DNA of 64,000 bases from Ixodes scapularis. Taxonomy: Eukaryota; Arthropoda; Arachnida; Ixodida; Ixodidae. The notes under the pieces are model-generated. The model had not been told where the DNA came from, ran no database searches, and saw nothing but the letters and a program-made list of their open reading frames with translations. This document shows positions 10,603 to 22,038 of the stretch, in pieces; positions within the stretch are counted from its first letter, which is position 1, and every line of letters begins with the position of its first letter. The translations under genes were made by a program, and so were the position numbers. Location of the stretch: contig NW_024609846.1 in the NCBI RefSeq assembly GCF_016920785.2, positions 109,730,831 to 109,794,830 on the forward strand, given 5' to 3'.

Positions 10603-11870
10603 CCGGTAGGAAGCATCAAATTATAAGAAAATTACTGGTTCAACAGTCAACACTGAAATCACAGGCGCTTTGAAGTTACAGACATGTGACACCTGGTTTA
10701 ACATTAAGGAAAATTAAAAGTGCACACGATTAAAGCAAACACTGCACCAAACTTGCTCCTAGACTTCCAAACTTTTAATATGAATGGTGGGAAAGCATGA
10801 AGCTGTGAAATCCAAGCCTGAAATCCCATGCTGGACATGTGTATACTCACCATAAAGAAACCATTCGTGAAATTATCCGAGCCCTTTAACTTGCACTAGA
10901 AATATTAATCTCCCTTCAGACTGCTTCGCCACCCCAATATCCCTCAAATCTCATTCCCTGATCTTAGTCAGCTCAGTTCAGTGGCTGTCACTTTTATTTT
11001 CAAAATTTCTCTCCTAGTGCACATTCAGTATTTTTGTGCATATTTTACTGCTTTCGACACGGGCACTCACTGTCAACACGCCGCTTCACAAACCGCTCCC
11101 AAATCGAGTAAGAATGCTGCTGCCACTCTATATCATATTATGAGTGGCCCCATTTCACCTATGTACAGCTGCAACTTTAAAGAGAAATGCACAAGCTATT
11201 CCTGTAAGGAGAACAGCAAATTGAGGCATGAAAATTGACACTGTGCGTAAACGTAGAGACAGTCAAACTCCAAACCCAAGCAGGGTCAGCTCTCGCATCA
11301 CGATTCAGTGCTTTACCATCACAGATATTGCCTACCCTGATTTTGAAAAAGTCTCTCCTGTATCAGCATTCAGTTTAACTAAAAAAAACTTACGGAATCA
11401 CAAAGAAGGGTAGCAGCAGTAGTACTCATTTTGGGATATGAAGAAGCTTGTTGACCATTTAACGCAGGGAATTAAAGCAAAGTGTAGATAAGAAAAATGT
11501 TTTTAAACTTTATTTTTTTGCTTTGTATACATCTTTGTAAGTATGGCCTATAGGCGCCGCCATCTTGCTTACTGGGGAGTACTTAGGTACACTGTGGGCC
11601 GCGCCATGATCTGACTACGTCTTCTTCTCAAGGCATCGTAATTAGGTTATGGCGCAGCTCACGCGCTCTCCAGCTAGGAAGATGGCGGCGCCCAGGGGAC
11701 GTACCTGCAAATGTGTATATGTAATCGATCACTAAGGTTATTTTTGGTGCAAATGAACTTCTAAGCAAAAAATCTTTTAGGTTGCAAATTTGCGACATCG
11801 AGCAGTTAGGCCTGGACAAATAGGTTATACTGTTTCACCTTACATCCGGATGCAGAGGACGCTACGTTAC
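10603..11870. other. No recognised gene
   Basis: AT-rich sequence with short open frames only. Donor-like GTGAGT on the minus strand near 10845 follows a short open segment, but its phase does not link to its neighbours. Confidence 0.35.
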
Positions 11871-11874
11871 AACC

Positions 11875-12215
11875 TCGACCTCCTGTGCTCTGGCCTCGGC
11901 CGCCCTAGCCTCAGCGTCCCCCAGTCAGGTCGGTCCTGGTCTCAACCTGCTCCATGCTGGCTTCAGCCTCGGTGGCCCTGCCCTGGTTTCGGCCTCGTTG
12001 GCCCAGGCTTTGACCTTATTAGCCCAGGCTTCGGCCCCGGTCTGAGGCTCACTTGCCCTGGTCTCGACATTGTTGGCCCAGGTCTCGCCCTCCTTTATCC
12101 GGGCCTCCTTGGACCTAGCAGAGGCCTCTTCAGCAGAGGCCAGGGCAGGTACAGCGAAGACAGGTCCTCGAGCTTGTGGTGCAACGTCCTCAGGATCCCC
12201 AGAAGATGCACGGAG
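11875..12215 (-). CDS. Exon candidate coding an Ala/Glu/Arg-rich coiled segment
   Basis: On the minus strand a T-rich acceptor ending TTTATAG precedes 12215. The open frame then encodes repetitive helix-forming sequence (AEEASARSKEAR, EGETWANNVETRA, AWANKVKAWANEAETRA). It arises from an approximate 30 bp DNA repeat containing GCCCAGGCTTCGGCC on the plus strand. A stop appears after about 97 codons, while the EARA-type pattern continues in another frame (DAEARAAEARAQEVE), which suggests a frameshift. Function unknown. It could belong to the same minus-strand gene as the BEN-like exon. Confidence 0.35.
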
Positions 12216-12622
12216 CTATAAACAGAAAATATAAGCAGTAATGATAGATTATCAGAGTTGTACAACAAAGTATAACATTGGAAGTCCTAAGCAACTGCTT
12301 CCCAGAAGTGACCTCTGACTGACCCGCAAAGTTGCATTCCCGTTGCCCACCAACTTTTTCTAATGCTGAGGAAAATAACATCATATGTCATCTGCCCTCA
12401 CAGTGCAAAGGTTACTGAAACAGTATATCTAGTCTCCAATTACTTCAGCATTCTGAACAGCTTGCAGTTTGCATGAATGAATAATTGATAAGTACACTTG
12501 AAAAAACAATAATGACATTGATTAAAATATATCTAACCGAGCGCCAAAATGGCAACATTATATAAATCTGATGTGCTCTCCATAAAGCTAACACTTTCTA
12601 ACAAAAATGTTGTTATACATAC

Positions 12623-12705
12623 CCTGTGACCTTTCAGCTCCTGGCGAAGCTTTTTGAAGCTTGTCCTCCACAGTGTCTTTTTTTTTTTCTTGTGGGCTGC
12701 TTGTT
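12623..12705 (-). CDS. Small exon candidate, Lys-rich helix
   Basis: The segment lies between CGTTGCAG (acceptor, before 12705) and GTATGTAT (donor, after 12623) on the minus strand. The 83 nt are open and encode KKKKKTLWRTSFKKLRQELK. A W..SF.KL..EL pattern is seen in Myb/MADF-type helices, but this is too short to call. Phase relative to 11875-12215 was not proved. Confidence 0.25.
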
Positions 12706-12899
12706 CTGCAACGAGTGATTTCAAGAAAAAAAAATCGGCAAGTTTTTGCAAAATTTCGAAAGACGTTGCGAACGTCGCTGTTGAAGCCGCAGGATCACAG
12801 CGTGGTTCATGTTCCGAAGTTCCGCAATTATAAGCTTCGCCATTGTAAACTCATTTCCTTGACGTCACACTTCGAGCAGAAGAAGCTCTTGTCGAAAAA

Positions 12900-14230
12900 A
12901 TAATCAGCGACGGACTCACCCGGTCTGTGTCTGCCGGAGCATCATCTCGTAGAGTGCGAATCGTCATCATCGGGGAACACCATCTGTAGTTCTTCAGCCC
13001 ATTTCGACCAAGTTTCCAGTCGCTTCCCGGTCGTTGGATGCCACTCAAGCCGTCCCGCTCACCTTCGGTGAAGCAACAGCGAGCGTTATTCCATCGCTCC
13101 ACCCGGACTGCGCTGCGCCGCCACCGTGTTGATATGCGCCTCCCAGTCCCGCGCACTTCATGGCGCTCGCTGCCGACGACGAGTCAGAGAAGGCGGGAAT
13201 GGACGCCGTCAAGTCTGGCATCGCGGTCACCGATGCGAAGCCCGGTTGCGACGCTAGGGTCCGTACGAGCTCACGGTCCGCGGCCATGGCTGTGCTTTCT
13301 CGTCGAGTCAACGGGAACACTGAACGGCCTCTCATCGGTGGCGGAAACAATGGACGCGCACCACCGCCCGCGAAGAAGACTCACGTTCGTCGGCGTGAAC
13401 GTGGCTGTCGCAGCCACCACTGTTCCGGGAAGGCTCAGCGGTAATCCCACTTCTGAATGCTAAAGTTTTCGAAGTAACATCATCGAACGTTCATAAAAAA
13501 AACTGGTTTATTTAAAGACAACAAAACTGACGGCTGATCAATCCGGCACCATCTGGATGATTGTATGGGTATGGATACTACTGCGGCACCTTGCAACGCA
13601 CTTTGTAACGGGCGGTAGCTTGCGCCACCTAGCTTAAGTCTAAACAGCGACGTATTTGCAAACGTGGTCGGTCACGCTCACGACTGATAGAAATACCAAG
13701 AACTCAAACGCGTCACGACAGCAACAGACCCCAAATCATTCGAATTTTAACACTGCAATGAAACCACGTGGAGCTCTCAGACGCAGACACGATGAAGCTT
13801 GTTTTTTCTGCGTCGATGAAACTCAGGAGCATCGATTTCGCGACCCGGTGCACCACTACACAAACTGCACTGCTTTATAATCCGACTGAGAACTATCGAC
13901 GACAGAAGATTGCTCGTCGATGTTGGTGGGGCAAATAACACGTAGCACTGATGATTAAACGATGGAATCACAGACTTAGTCGGTCATGCTCGCATATTTG
14001 TTGATTGTCACCAAGCAATCACTTTCTTTGTACGCGGTGTTCGGATTCATCCGCCAAGCTCCTGACTTTTGCGGGTTGCGATGTGATATCAGCCTCCCGA
14101 AGCTGGTGGATCAAACGATAATAGCGTATCTCACTCGCTGTTGCAGGCTGCTCACCGCGTCCGTGTAACCAGAACGAACTGGAAACGACAACAACTACGC
14201 TGAGACTGCAGCGGCTACCTTTCATATTCC
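12900..14230. other. GC-richer block, possible promoter and first exon
   Basis: Composition shifts to GC-rich and CpG-containing, unlike the AT-rich surroundings. A minus-strand donor (GGTGAGTCC) lies near 12915-12925 after an open stretch coming from about 13150. Plus-strand open frames (13038-13463, 13160-13444) are low-complexity and unrecognised. This could be the 5' end of the minus-strand gene. Confidence 0.25.
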
Positions 14231-14609
14231 TGAAGATATCAACTGAACGTACCTTTCACAGTTTTTCTTGCGCTCTTGTGAGGGGTAACCACTGCGTCAA
14301 CGCAACTATTGTTGTCGTTTCCAGGCGGCTCATTTCTTGATCGCCACGCCGGGAAGCTACGCGTCCACAGCGTGTGCGCAACTTATAATGGTCACTACAC
14401 TCATTCTGGTCATTCTGGGACGGTGCAATCGCAGACGTAGTCGGTCACGCCTGCCACCGGAACGCTGAGAACTTGATCAGGGGGCTCACGTACAGCACTG
14501 AAACGCCACAGCGCTCGAAACAACGCGAGCTGCTGACGCCATTTCATGACACAGACACAGCGACGAAGCCCAATGTTGTCCTCATTTCATGGTGAGCGCA
14601 GCTAAGCAT

Positions 14610-14995
14610 ACTCGGTACATGCTCCGATTATCCTTTCAGCGCACTTCCATAGTAAACTTTTCGTTCACTAAAAGAAACCTTAGAGAGGCAACTGATAAGT
14701 CACTGCACGAATACTTACAAGATCCTTCCAGCTTACTTCCATAACGTTCTTCTAGTGCACTAAAAGATACCCAGGGCAGGCTACTAGTAAGACGCTTCGC
14801 ATGAACTTAGAAGCTACTTAGGTCTCAGCTAGTTTACTAAAAGTATACTATTACAGTACTTACTTCAAGCATACTAAGAAAGGACACTAATAGTACAAGC
14901 CTACTTCTGGCTAGCATCCTTTAAGGACAATTTTAGTATACTTCTTGAGAATGAGTATCTTAAAAGACCGTAAAGTATACTTAAAGTAACCTAGT
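14610..14995 (-). repeat. Right subterminal repeats of the 14.3 kb element
   Basis: Degenerate AGTATACTT motifs occur here mostly in the orientation opposite to those at 740-1030, with landmarks such as tttactaaaagtatact and ttttagtatacttctt. They are more diverged than the left array. Confidence 0.5.
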
Positions 14996-15010
14996 TTTCG
15001 CTAAGGGAAA
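14970..15010 (-). repeat. Right TIR of the 14.3 kb element
   Basis: This is the inverted partner of 691-735, ending in TTTTCGCTAAGGGAAA. It is followed at once by CGCACAC, the partner of the target duplication at 683-690. Confidence 0.5.
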
Positions 15011-15325
15011 CGCACACTTTCTGGTAGGAATACATTTGACCCATCTAGGGCGCAAGGAATAAAATTTCGTTAGCCCAAAGCCGGAATCAGAATGCTTGTC
15101 TTGGTATATACGGAAGGCCTCTCGGATTGAGCGTGTCAGGAAGCGCTTTGTTACGAACGTTTTCTCCCCGTCGAGCATGACAGAGATCACGTCCTTTTGG
15201 TTGGTATCTTGGCTCGAACTTTATAGCTCGTCTTTCGTTAAGTACTCTAGGGCAGCAGACACGTTCTTAGGGCTCACCTTGCACCTCGTGTAAGGATCCG
15301 TCTCATACCACACGCCATGCGTTTC
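15011..15325 (-). pseudogene. Decayed transposase-like ORF, 5' half
   Basis: The minus strand encodes ETHGVWYETDPYTRCK, SPKNVSAALEYLTKDEL, a stop, then KDVISVMLDGEKTFV, RFLTRSIREAFRIYQDKH and GFGLTKFYSLRPRWVKC. This matches, in order, the N-terminal half of the repetitive arthropod family described for 1-682: a 'disulfide/phosphorylation' lead, a D-V-S-V block, an LxxxxREAF helix and a GFxKFxxLRPxW motif. The natural continuation, a Cys-rich CASYYLC-like block, is found at the far side of the 14.3 kb insert, so the two halves were once one ORF. The copy was already broken by a stop. Confidence 0.55.
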
Positions 15326-15340
15326 CTTACCTAAATCGTA

Positions 15341-15389
15341 AACACTGTCGCCATGTTAACGTTTCCTAGGTTAACATGTCGACAGTGTT
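15341..15389. repeat. Hairpin-forming inverted repeat
   Basis: AACACTGTCGCCATGTTAAC is followed after about 9 nt by its near-perfect reverse complement, with one mismatch in about 20. It may be a MITE remnant or a structured site. Confidence 0.65.
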
Positions 15390-18300
15390 TGAGCTTTATT
15401 GTATATAGGCGGGGCTCGAGTATTTGTGGATTCTGCTGTCGGTCGGTGTGCCCCTTTGAGCCTGATATAATGGCCAAGGACGCGAGCGAGCGGGATGGCG
15501 ACAGGCACGACTGCTAAGTAAACAAGCATCGGCGGCCATATTTTGCTGGTTAAAGCGAACCCCCTTGTCCTTGAGAGCAAGCGGGGAAATGCGAAAAAGG
15601 TTGCATTGGCCGTTCCGCCAGAGCTAGTGAGGAGTTTTGTCTGCTATTTCCGTCATCAATTGCGACATAATAGTGAACTTCGCGAGGAAATGATCCTTCT
15701 TAGCCACAGAACATTATCACGCAGAAAGGGAATGCTTGAATATGTTTTTATTCTAGATATAAATCAGGGATATTCTAATAGAGACAGAGAGATGGAGATA
15801 GCGGGGAAAAGAGAGGAGTATAAAGTGTCGGGGGCAATAAAGTAAACAAAGCTCCCAGTGGTTGATGACTGCTGGATCTCTTCTCGGATCCCTAGTCCGT
15901 AATATTATACCACTTTGTGCACAGTACTTTCTCTACACTTTTACTGCGTGAACGATTGCTATAGTTATCAATGGCCTCCTTTAAATAAAAATATATAAAA
16001 GATGTGTGTTTGTTTCATGAAACTGGAGCTCAGAGTCACTTCTTGTATAGGGTACTGCTAGGTGTAGGTTTTGAAAAAGGACCCTACTTCGGGGGGAGTT
16101 AAGTATTCTTTGTCGATGAAATAATGCAACATCTTTTTAATAGAAATAAATGCCGGAATAGAGTAGGACAGGGTACCGAAAATTTAAGAGGCAAGGATTT
16201 TTTTTTATTTGCATTGGAACATTTCATTGTTTGATTTTAGCCCCAGTTTGCCTATATCTATCACGATTATCGTATCACTCAGATACCTAATATATATTTT
16301 AAAAATTAGCTATATATAAGTAAAATACTATCTGAAAATTATATGATGGCAATTATATTATTTCATGAGACACAGGCCTCCACATTAGGCCATTTCACGT
16401 TCGATCAGACATGTTTGTCAATTTTTTGAAAAAAAAATAGATATTTTAATTGAACATTATTACTAGACATAACAAGAAAGCTTCACCCATATTTTGTTTC
16501 TAAAAAGTATTAAAATTCTTTTAATTTTATACTTTTAGTTAATCACGTTCAAACGTGCTCCCTACATCAGTGCGCGTTAATGCGACTGTCCACCACTTCA
16601 TGCCTTACGAATTTTCCTGTCCCGAATTTTTTTTTTTCTGGTCAAAAATTAGTGTGAATTTGTTTATACCAGATACTAGATAATGGCATATAAAACATTC
16701 GATAATTTAAAAATGTCGACCAGCCACCCTTTGGTCGATCTCGTCTGAAATCACCAAATAGCATTTCCTGACACATCTCTAATATATGCAATTCGAGCGC
16801 CAATTACCACCGTTAACAATATACCTCTTTGTCTCTTGGCTACCTAGGGTTCGAAACCCGTCCTTGCTTTTCAGACAACAGTAATGCCGAGCCAAATGTA
16901 CAACACCTTCAAGCTGTTTATCGTGATACTAAATAATATTATAACTCAGTTTTCGCTTAAACATTGTGGGCTACAGCCCGGCTGTTTGTTCAAAGTCAGC
17001 CCCAAACTTTTCGCCTTTTCTTCAACCTCAAGGTTAATATTAATAGGCCCTCTACTCCTTAATTTCTGCTAGCACTACTGCTGTCTGTTAAGGCACGCTC
17101 AAATGTCAGGACTGATACATTTATACTGTCAAGGCCACCTTAGTCAAGGTACGTAATAGTGCAGTGCGCGCTCCGAAATCGCACACGCAGGTAGCATTAG
17201 TGTCGGGAGGCAACACAATGTTGCCAGAAAGCGAATCGCTAGAATGAAATACTGCTGCCAAGCGGACTTGGGAACTAATCCGTGACAAGTAACACAACGT
17301 CGAGTTATTTTCCAATAAATGTTTGGAAAATATTTTTCAGTATTTTCCGATAACGGATAACTTTATTTAATTGCTACCTTTTTAAATATTATTAGCATAA
17401 CTGGAGCAATACGATACGAGCAGAACATTCAGAATGTTCAACAAGATAGAAAACATCTATCTTGTTGAAGAAAAAATAAAAAAAACGACTATTTCCTGGA
17501 CCGGTCACTGAAACCACTTAAAAAAACGGGCAGGGCATGTACAAACATACGAAGGACAAGAATCAAGTAACACAACGTCGAGTAGGCTCTCCGTCGCCTT
17601 CCATTTTGTTTTTATTCTTTTCACTGGCAGGAGAAAGCTCTTCGTGTTTATTTGTTTTTGTTCTTTACACCGTCTCACCCTTCCAACTTCTTCGACGTCT
17701 CCCGCGACCTGCACAGACATCAAACGCGGTTCCATAAACCCTCGACTCGCGGCTTCAAAACTCTGGTAACAGACGGCGTAGCCTCTCGCAAGGGGGTCGA
17801 ATTCTCTTTGTTTTTGATATGTGCTACTTTATTCTAGCACGCCTTTGAGGCATGGCTGAAAAGCGCCCACCGCGAGGTTAAGCGCATCGTCTTGAGGGTA
17901 AGGGCGATACTTCTTTTGGTTTACATTTTTGGGAAGACTGGTGGAGAATACTCCTCACTTTACAGTCAAAGGTCAACATAAAAGGGGAGGGGGGATTAGA
18001 CCATCTAAATAGTGCTGACAAAGAGAGAGAGAAAGAGTGAACGCATAAAACTGGTGTGATCCTCTATTGTTTTGTGAGACGGATGGCCACGGCTTCTTTC
18101 GCTCTTGATGCCCTCCCCTCCCCTGGCCTCCACAAATATTGGAATGAGAGTGAGAGCTGATGAACGATCGATGACCCGTAACCGACACTTTTTCTCTGAC
18201 TGATCGAGTTTTCGGTCATAGAGTGTCCGTCTTTCCCATGGCCATCTCTTAATGAGATGTTCAAAGTCGGAAACATAGTTTCAGTGCACACTTTGCTTGA

Positions 18301-19100
18301 AAAAAACAGACACATTGTAGCAAACAAGAACCACAATCTCTAATCTACGGAAACACATCTAGCTAAGCCGGGCAACTGCATTCTTCATTGGCTATACATT
18401 GTAACACTAAAAAAGATATTTTTTTTTCTCCGTTTCTTGTGAATAAGAGGCGAAACACCTGAGTCCAAAGGGAGCTTTCGTAGATCGCTTCTTTAGCTCC
18501 GAATCTCGTAGTGGAGGGAGACGCTGCTACTGAGCATGCGCACCCCTCGCTTCGTCTGCACAATTCCGCGGATCATTTGCAGACACCGTAAGCTAGCGGG
18601 AGGGTGGATGTGGTTGCAGGTTTCAGTGAATTGTTAGCTTAGAAGTGAACGGAGCGCACCTACAGTCTTTATCTTAAATACAATATTTTATTTTCAAAAC
18701 GAGCAGCATAATACGGGCATTTGAGAAATTACAGGTAGTGTTTCAGAACATTTTTGAAAAATATCAAAATTTATTGTATTGTTTTCTGGATAAGTGTACG
18801 GATAAAAAGTAACGTGGAAGTATATTGCAACGTAACAAGTAAAGTACTTCGTTATTTTTAAGCGAAAGTAATTTTTAAAGATAATTTATTACATTTGAGG
18901 CTCGGTTATTTTTAATTGCAATGCATTGCATTTTTCAAGTAACGAGCACAAGTCTGCTGCCTGGTCACTTTTGCGAGTCAGCTCGTATTTCGTTGAGCAA
19001 AACCTGACAGCATCATTAAATTTTATTGACACGTTACCAAAATATCCGGATGTAAAATAATCTCGCCGACACTTTTAAACATGACACAACGTACAGGACG
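15390..19100. other. AT-rich intergenic stretch, no recognised gene
   Basis: No coding signature is seen on either strand. Two short direct copies of CAAGTAACACAACGTCGAGT lie near 17286 and 17564. Several T or A runs of 8-10 nt are present. The open frame at 15543-15845 has no recognised family. Confidence 0.4.
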
Positions 19101-19404
19101 CTTCAAAATTACAAAATAAAAAACGAGGCAAATTAAGAAAAAAAATTAACACTTTCCGTGGGACGCACAATGGCATAAATAACGAAGAGGGATAGGTTTT
19201 ATAGGAAAACATTCTGGATTTTGTTTTCTTTAGTTCCAGTCACATCTTTGTTGTAAAACGACTTCATTCCTCAGCCGCTAAACCTGATCAAGAATGTGCG
19301 CAGCGCACAATACTTCGCCTAGTTTTGGGTGAAGATCTCCTTAATCCTGTAACTCTATTTCCCTTTGTAACTCTATTTTCCTTTCTCGAATTTAAGTAGC
19401 TTTA

Positions 19405-19745
19405 ATTTTTTAGAGCGCAGCTTCTAGGCGCCCGTTTCCGGTTTGAGTGGCGTCGCCGTCGGTGTCGGCGTAACCGCGAGCCCCCCCTCCCCCCTGAAGA
19501 CATCGGGGAGGCCTCGGGTGCCTTCGAGAGGACCTCGGGAGGACCTCGGGTTCCTTTGGGAGGAAATCGGACCCCTTCGGTGACCTCGGGGAGGGGGGTC
19601 ACGTGACCCCCCCCCTTGCCGAGGTCACGTGACCCCCCCCCCCCCCCGAGGTCACGTGACCCCCCCCCCCCCTCAGTACCCTTTTATCCTCCTCCTCAAG
19701 AGCTGTGATCTAATTCAGCGTTACAGGAAGTTGTAAACCGCTTCC
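19405..19745. repeat. Dispersed repeat with C-tract array
   Basis: It starts with GCGCAGCTTCTAGGCGCCCG and a CGTCGCCGTCGGTGTCGGCG block and ends with AAGAGCTGTGATCTAATT. Both ends recur at 49433-49865 and, inverted, at 59985-60405. Its centre holds three GGTCACGTGACC units, each followed by 9-16 C (about 19598-19672). Confidence 0.6.
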
Positions 19746-19787
19746 ACATTTTTATGCTCAAGTTCCCCTTGTCCCGAGCACTTTTCC

Positions 19788-19797
19788 TATAAAAAGG
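19788..19797 (+). promoter_or_regulatory. TATA box of the dead duplicate
   Basis: TATAAAAAGG lies 65 nt before the relic ATG at 19853, the same distance as in the intact copy. Confidence 0.6.
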
Positions 19798-20489
19798 CAC
19801 GAAATTCGAACGTAGGCAGCAGTTGGACCCGCTTGAACGTTCCATAGGCACCATGACTGCAATGAGTTTGTTTTCAGATTACTAGACATTTCCAGCTGCG
19901 TATTTAAAACGAAGTTAAAACAGTTTTACGTAATTTCTTGCGTCTCACTTTAAGATATTCTAACTGTGTGTCGCGATATCTTGTCTAAGCCTCGTGTGCA
20001 CGGATTGGCTCATTTAACAAACCTATAGTATTTGCTAAAAAAGATAACCCTACATTCTTTGAAAAAAGTAGCAAGCAGATGTAACACAATATATGATCCG
20101 ATTTACACTCATCATCAAATCCTTATGACCACCTCTACATTGCGAGAATCAGCGCGCGTAGCTGACACGCCATCCGCGTAATGAACCTTCTTCTTAAGCT
20201 GATGGTGGATAACAGTTGCCAGGGATAGAGACGTATAATACTGTCGACTACGTATGCGTGTAATGAGAAAATTGCTGATTTAATCAACTTTGTCAAAGGG
20301 CAGCTTCTTATGTCAAGATCACTGTTGACCAGGTCAAATTATTCGTTGCTAGTCTTCTCCACTGAAATAATACTCTTTCGAAAGTACAACGCTCCATGTC
20401 ACTATGCCAGCATTGTGCTACAGTGGATTGAAGAGCATCATGATGAATTCATTTTGATGACTTGATGATTTAACCCGTCGGATAACCCG

Positions 20490-22038
20490 TAAAAAAAGCT
20501 AAAGCCCCCCCCCCCCCCCTCTAGCCTTTTTTCACCCTCCGCTCTAGATATTTCGGACTGTTAATGAAAACAATCCGCAAAAAGAGGGCGTGGTCGAGCT
20601 TATTTTAATTTGAAATTATTTATGGATATGTATTGCTACTGTCGCTCTTCCCTGCAAAGAAGATCGCGTAGAAGGTCGTTGTTTGAAACTCGTTGTCAGG
20701 AGGCACTACTCGTGGCATGCTTAGTGGTTCGGAAGTTCGAAGCTTTGTCTTTTCGATTGAAATAACTGTGGCACTGAGAAAAAAAAAGAAATTAAACAAA
20801 ACAATAAATGCGGAGTTGAAAATCTGCTGTATTCTCGCATGTTCAGAGGCTCAAAACTGTGAAAGAAGTTCCTCCCACCAAAATGTGTACAGGCAAAAAG
20901 AAACACGTCCCAGGAACGTAAAGCGAGAAAATAAAAACAAAGCAAAAATTGCTTTTTTTTTAATGACGTGCTGAACTTGAACAAGTTAAAAATCTTCCCT
21001 TAAGAGTTCATTTATTCCTAAACATGCAAAAACAATAAACACATTAATTTGTATTATGCTGATGGCAATGATTAATAGGGACTGTGGTGTTAATTTGAAT
21101 GCGATATCTCAAACAATTAAAACGAAAAAAATTACCAAGTTTAGGGCATAATTTCCCGTAGATACATGTTTAAACATTTCTTCGAAACTCATCTTGAATA
21201 ACAGTAATCATATCCTAAGACGACACTTACCTAGGCTATGCATAGATCATTCTTAGAAAGTGTTACATCTCTACCCTAACTAGCTTCGGTTATAGCGCGC
21301 TTCAAATATGGCACGAACGACAATCATCAAAAACTTGTCGTCTCTTTTCGCTCTTTCGGGAATTATTCCTTTAAAACTAAGCATGCCAGAACATTGAAAT
21401 TAACGGCATTGTCTTTCGCAAGGAAGACAGCACCCCATGTGAAAATTCGACAAAAAAAAAATTACGAATGTACATACCTCACTGCTTCAATCCAAATGAA
21501 ACCGCCCGCCGGTCTTTCGAAATTAAACGAACTTCGAACTTTTACCCTGAAAGTGCGAAGCTCGTCGAACTGTCGACTTTTCAGGATTCGAAAGTTCGAA
21601 ACTGTTCAAATTCTCCAGATAAATAAGTTCGAAATTTCGAAAATTATTGACTTCTTAGCAGTGGGAGTTCGAAAGTACGAAAAGCTTCGACTTTTTTGCG
21701 CAAGAAGTTTGAAAGTATAAAAATCATAGAATATTTTAGTCTATCAAGTTTGAAAGCTAGACAAGCATCGAATTTTGCAGTGTGAAAAGGTCGAAAGTTT
21801 GAAAAGTATCGATATTCTAGCGTAATAAGTTCAAAGGTTCGAACAGCATTGCATTTCTGAACGTACGAAGTCCGGAATTTCGAAAAGCGTCGAACTTCTT
21901 AGTTTAACAAGTTATAAAAATCGACTTCCGTCGAATTTTTCGATATAGAAAGTTCGAAAATTCATAAGCTTTCAAAACTTTCGACCGCTTGATGCGATTA
22001 TCGAAACTTCGGTTCGAAAAAACCTTGACGCATCCCTA
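20490..22038 (-). mobile_element. Truncated TTCGAA-rich hAT element
   Basis: It aligns, inverted, with about 33802-35235 of the complete element: the TTCGAA-rich terminal part (21480-22030), the tagggatg end (inverted, ending 22038), the middle block with GGCACTACTCGTGGCATGCT, and the region up to a poly-C run (20505-20519). The other end is missing, so no target duplication can be shown. It sits where the dead cuticle duplicate breaks off and may have deleted the rest of it. Confidence 0.6.

Larger units (their letters stand above)
691..15010. mobile_element. Large (about 14.3 kb) TIR-bounded element
   Basis: The left end reads ACCCTTAGCGAAAA and the right end, reverse-complemented, reads TTTCCCTTAGCGAAAA. 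Both ends then continue into AGTATACTT-rich subterminal repeats in opposite orientation. The octamer CGCACACA (683-690) sits outside the left end and CGCACAC (15011-15017) outside the right end, a near-perfect 7-8 bp target duplication. A transposase-like ORF is read up to 15011 on the minus strand and resumes at 682, as expected for an insertion. Inside are minus-strand exon-like segments, one BEN-like, plus younger nested insertions (3266-3841, 4281-6091, 7111-9349). No transposase was recognised inside, so autonomy and superfamily are unknown; an 8 bp TSD would fit hAT-, Zisupton- or P-like groups. The alternative is two solo ends that happen to face each other. Confidence 0.5.
19110..20480 (+). 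pseudogene. Decayed duplicate of the cuticle gene promoter and first exon
   Basis: This stretch aligns by eye with 22770-23800, the 5' region of the intact cuticle gene. Shared landmarks are the TATA box and the sequence around it (CTTTTCCTATAAAAAGGCA), the leader with GCAGTTGGAC, the CACCATGACTG start, and a long intron stretch (CCTGTCCAAGCCT-like block, TGGTGGATAAC, TACGTATGCGTGTAAT). In this copy the first exon ATGACTGCA (19853-19861) is followed by ATGAGT, where the intact copy has the GTGAGT donor, so the donor GT is lost. No second exon was found downstream; the copy ends at the hAT fragment starting near 20490. A 300 bp dispersed repeat has inserted upstream of its TATA box. Confidence 0.65.

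Noticed and set aside
16837..16865. GGTTCGAAACC, resembling a tRNA T-loop / B box
   Set aside because: No A box, acceptor stem or cloverleaf could be built around it.
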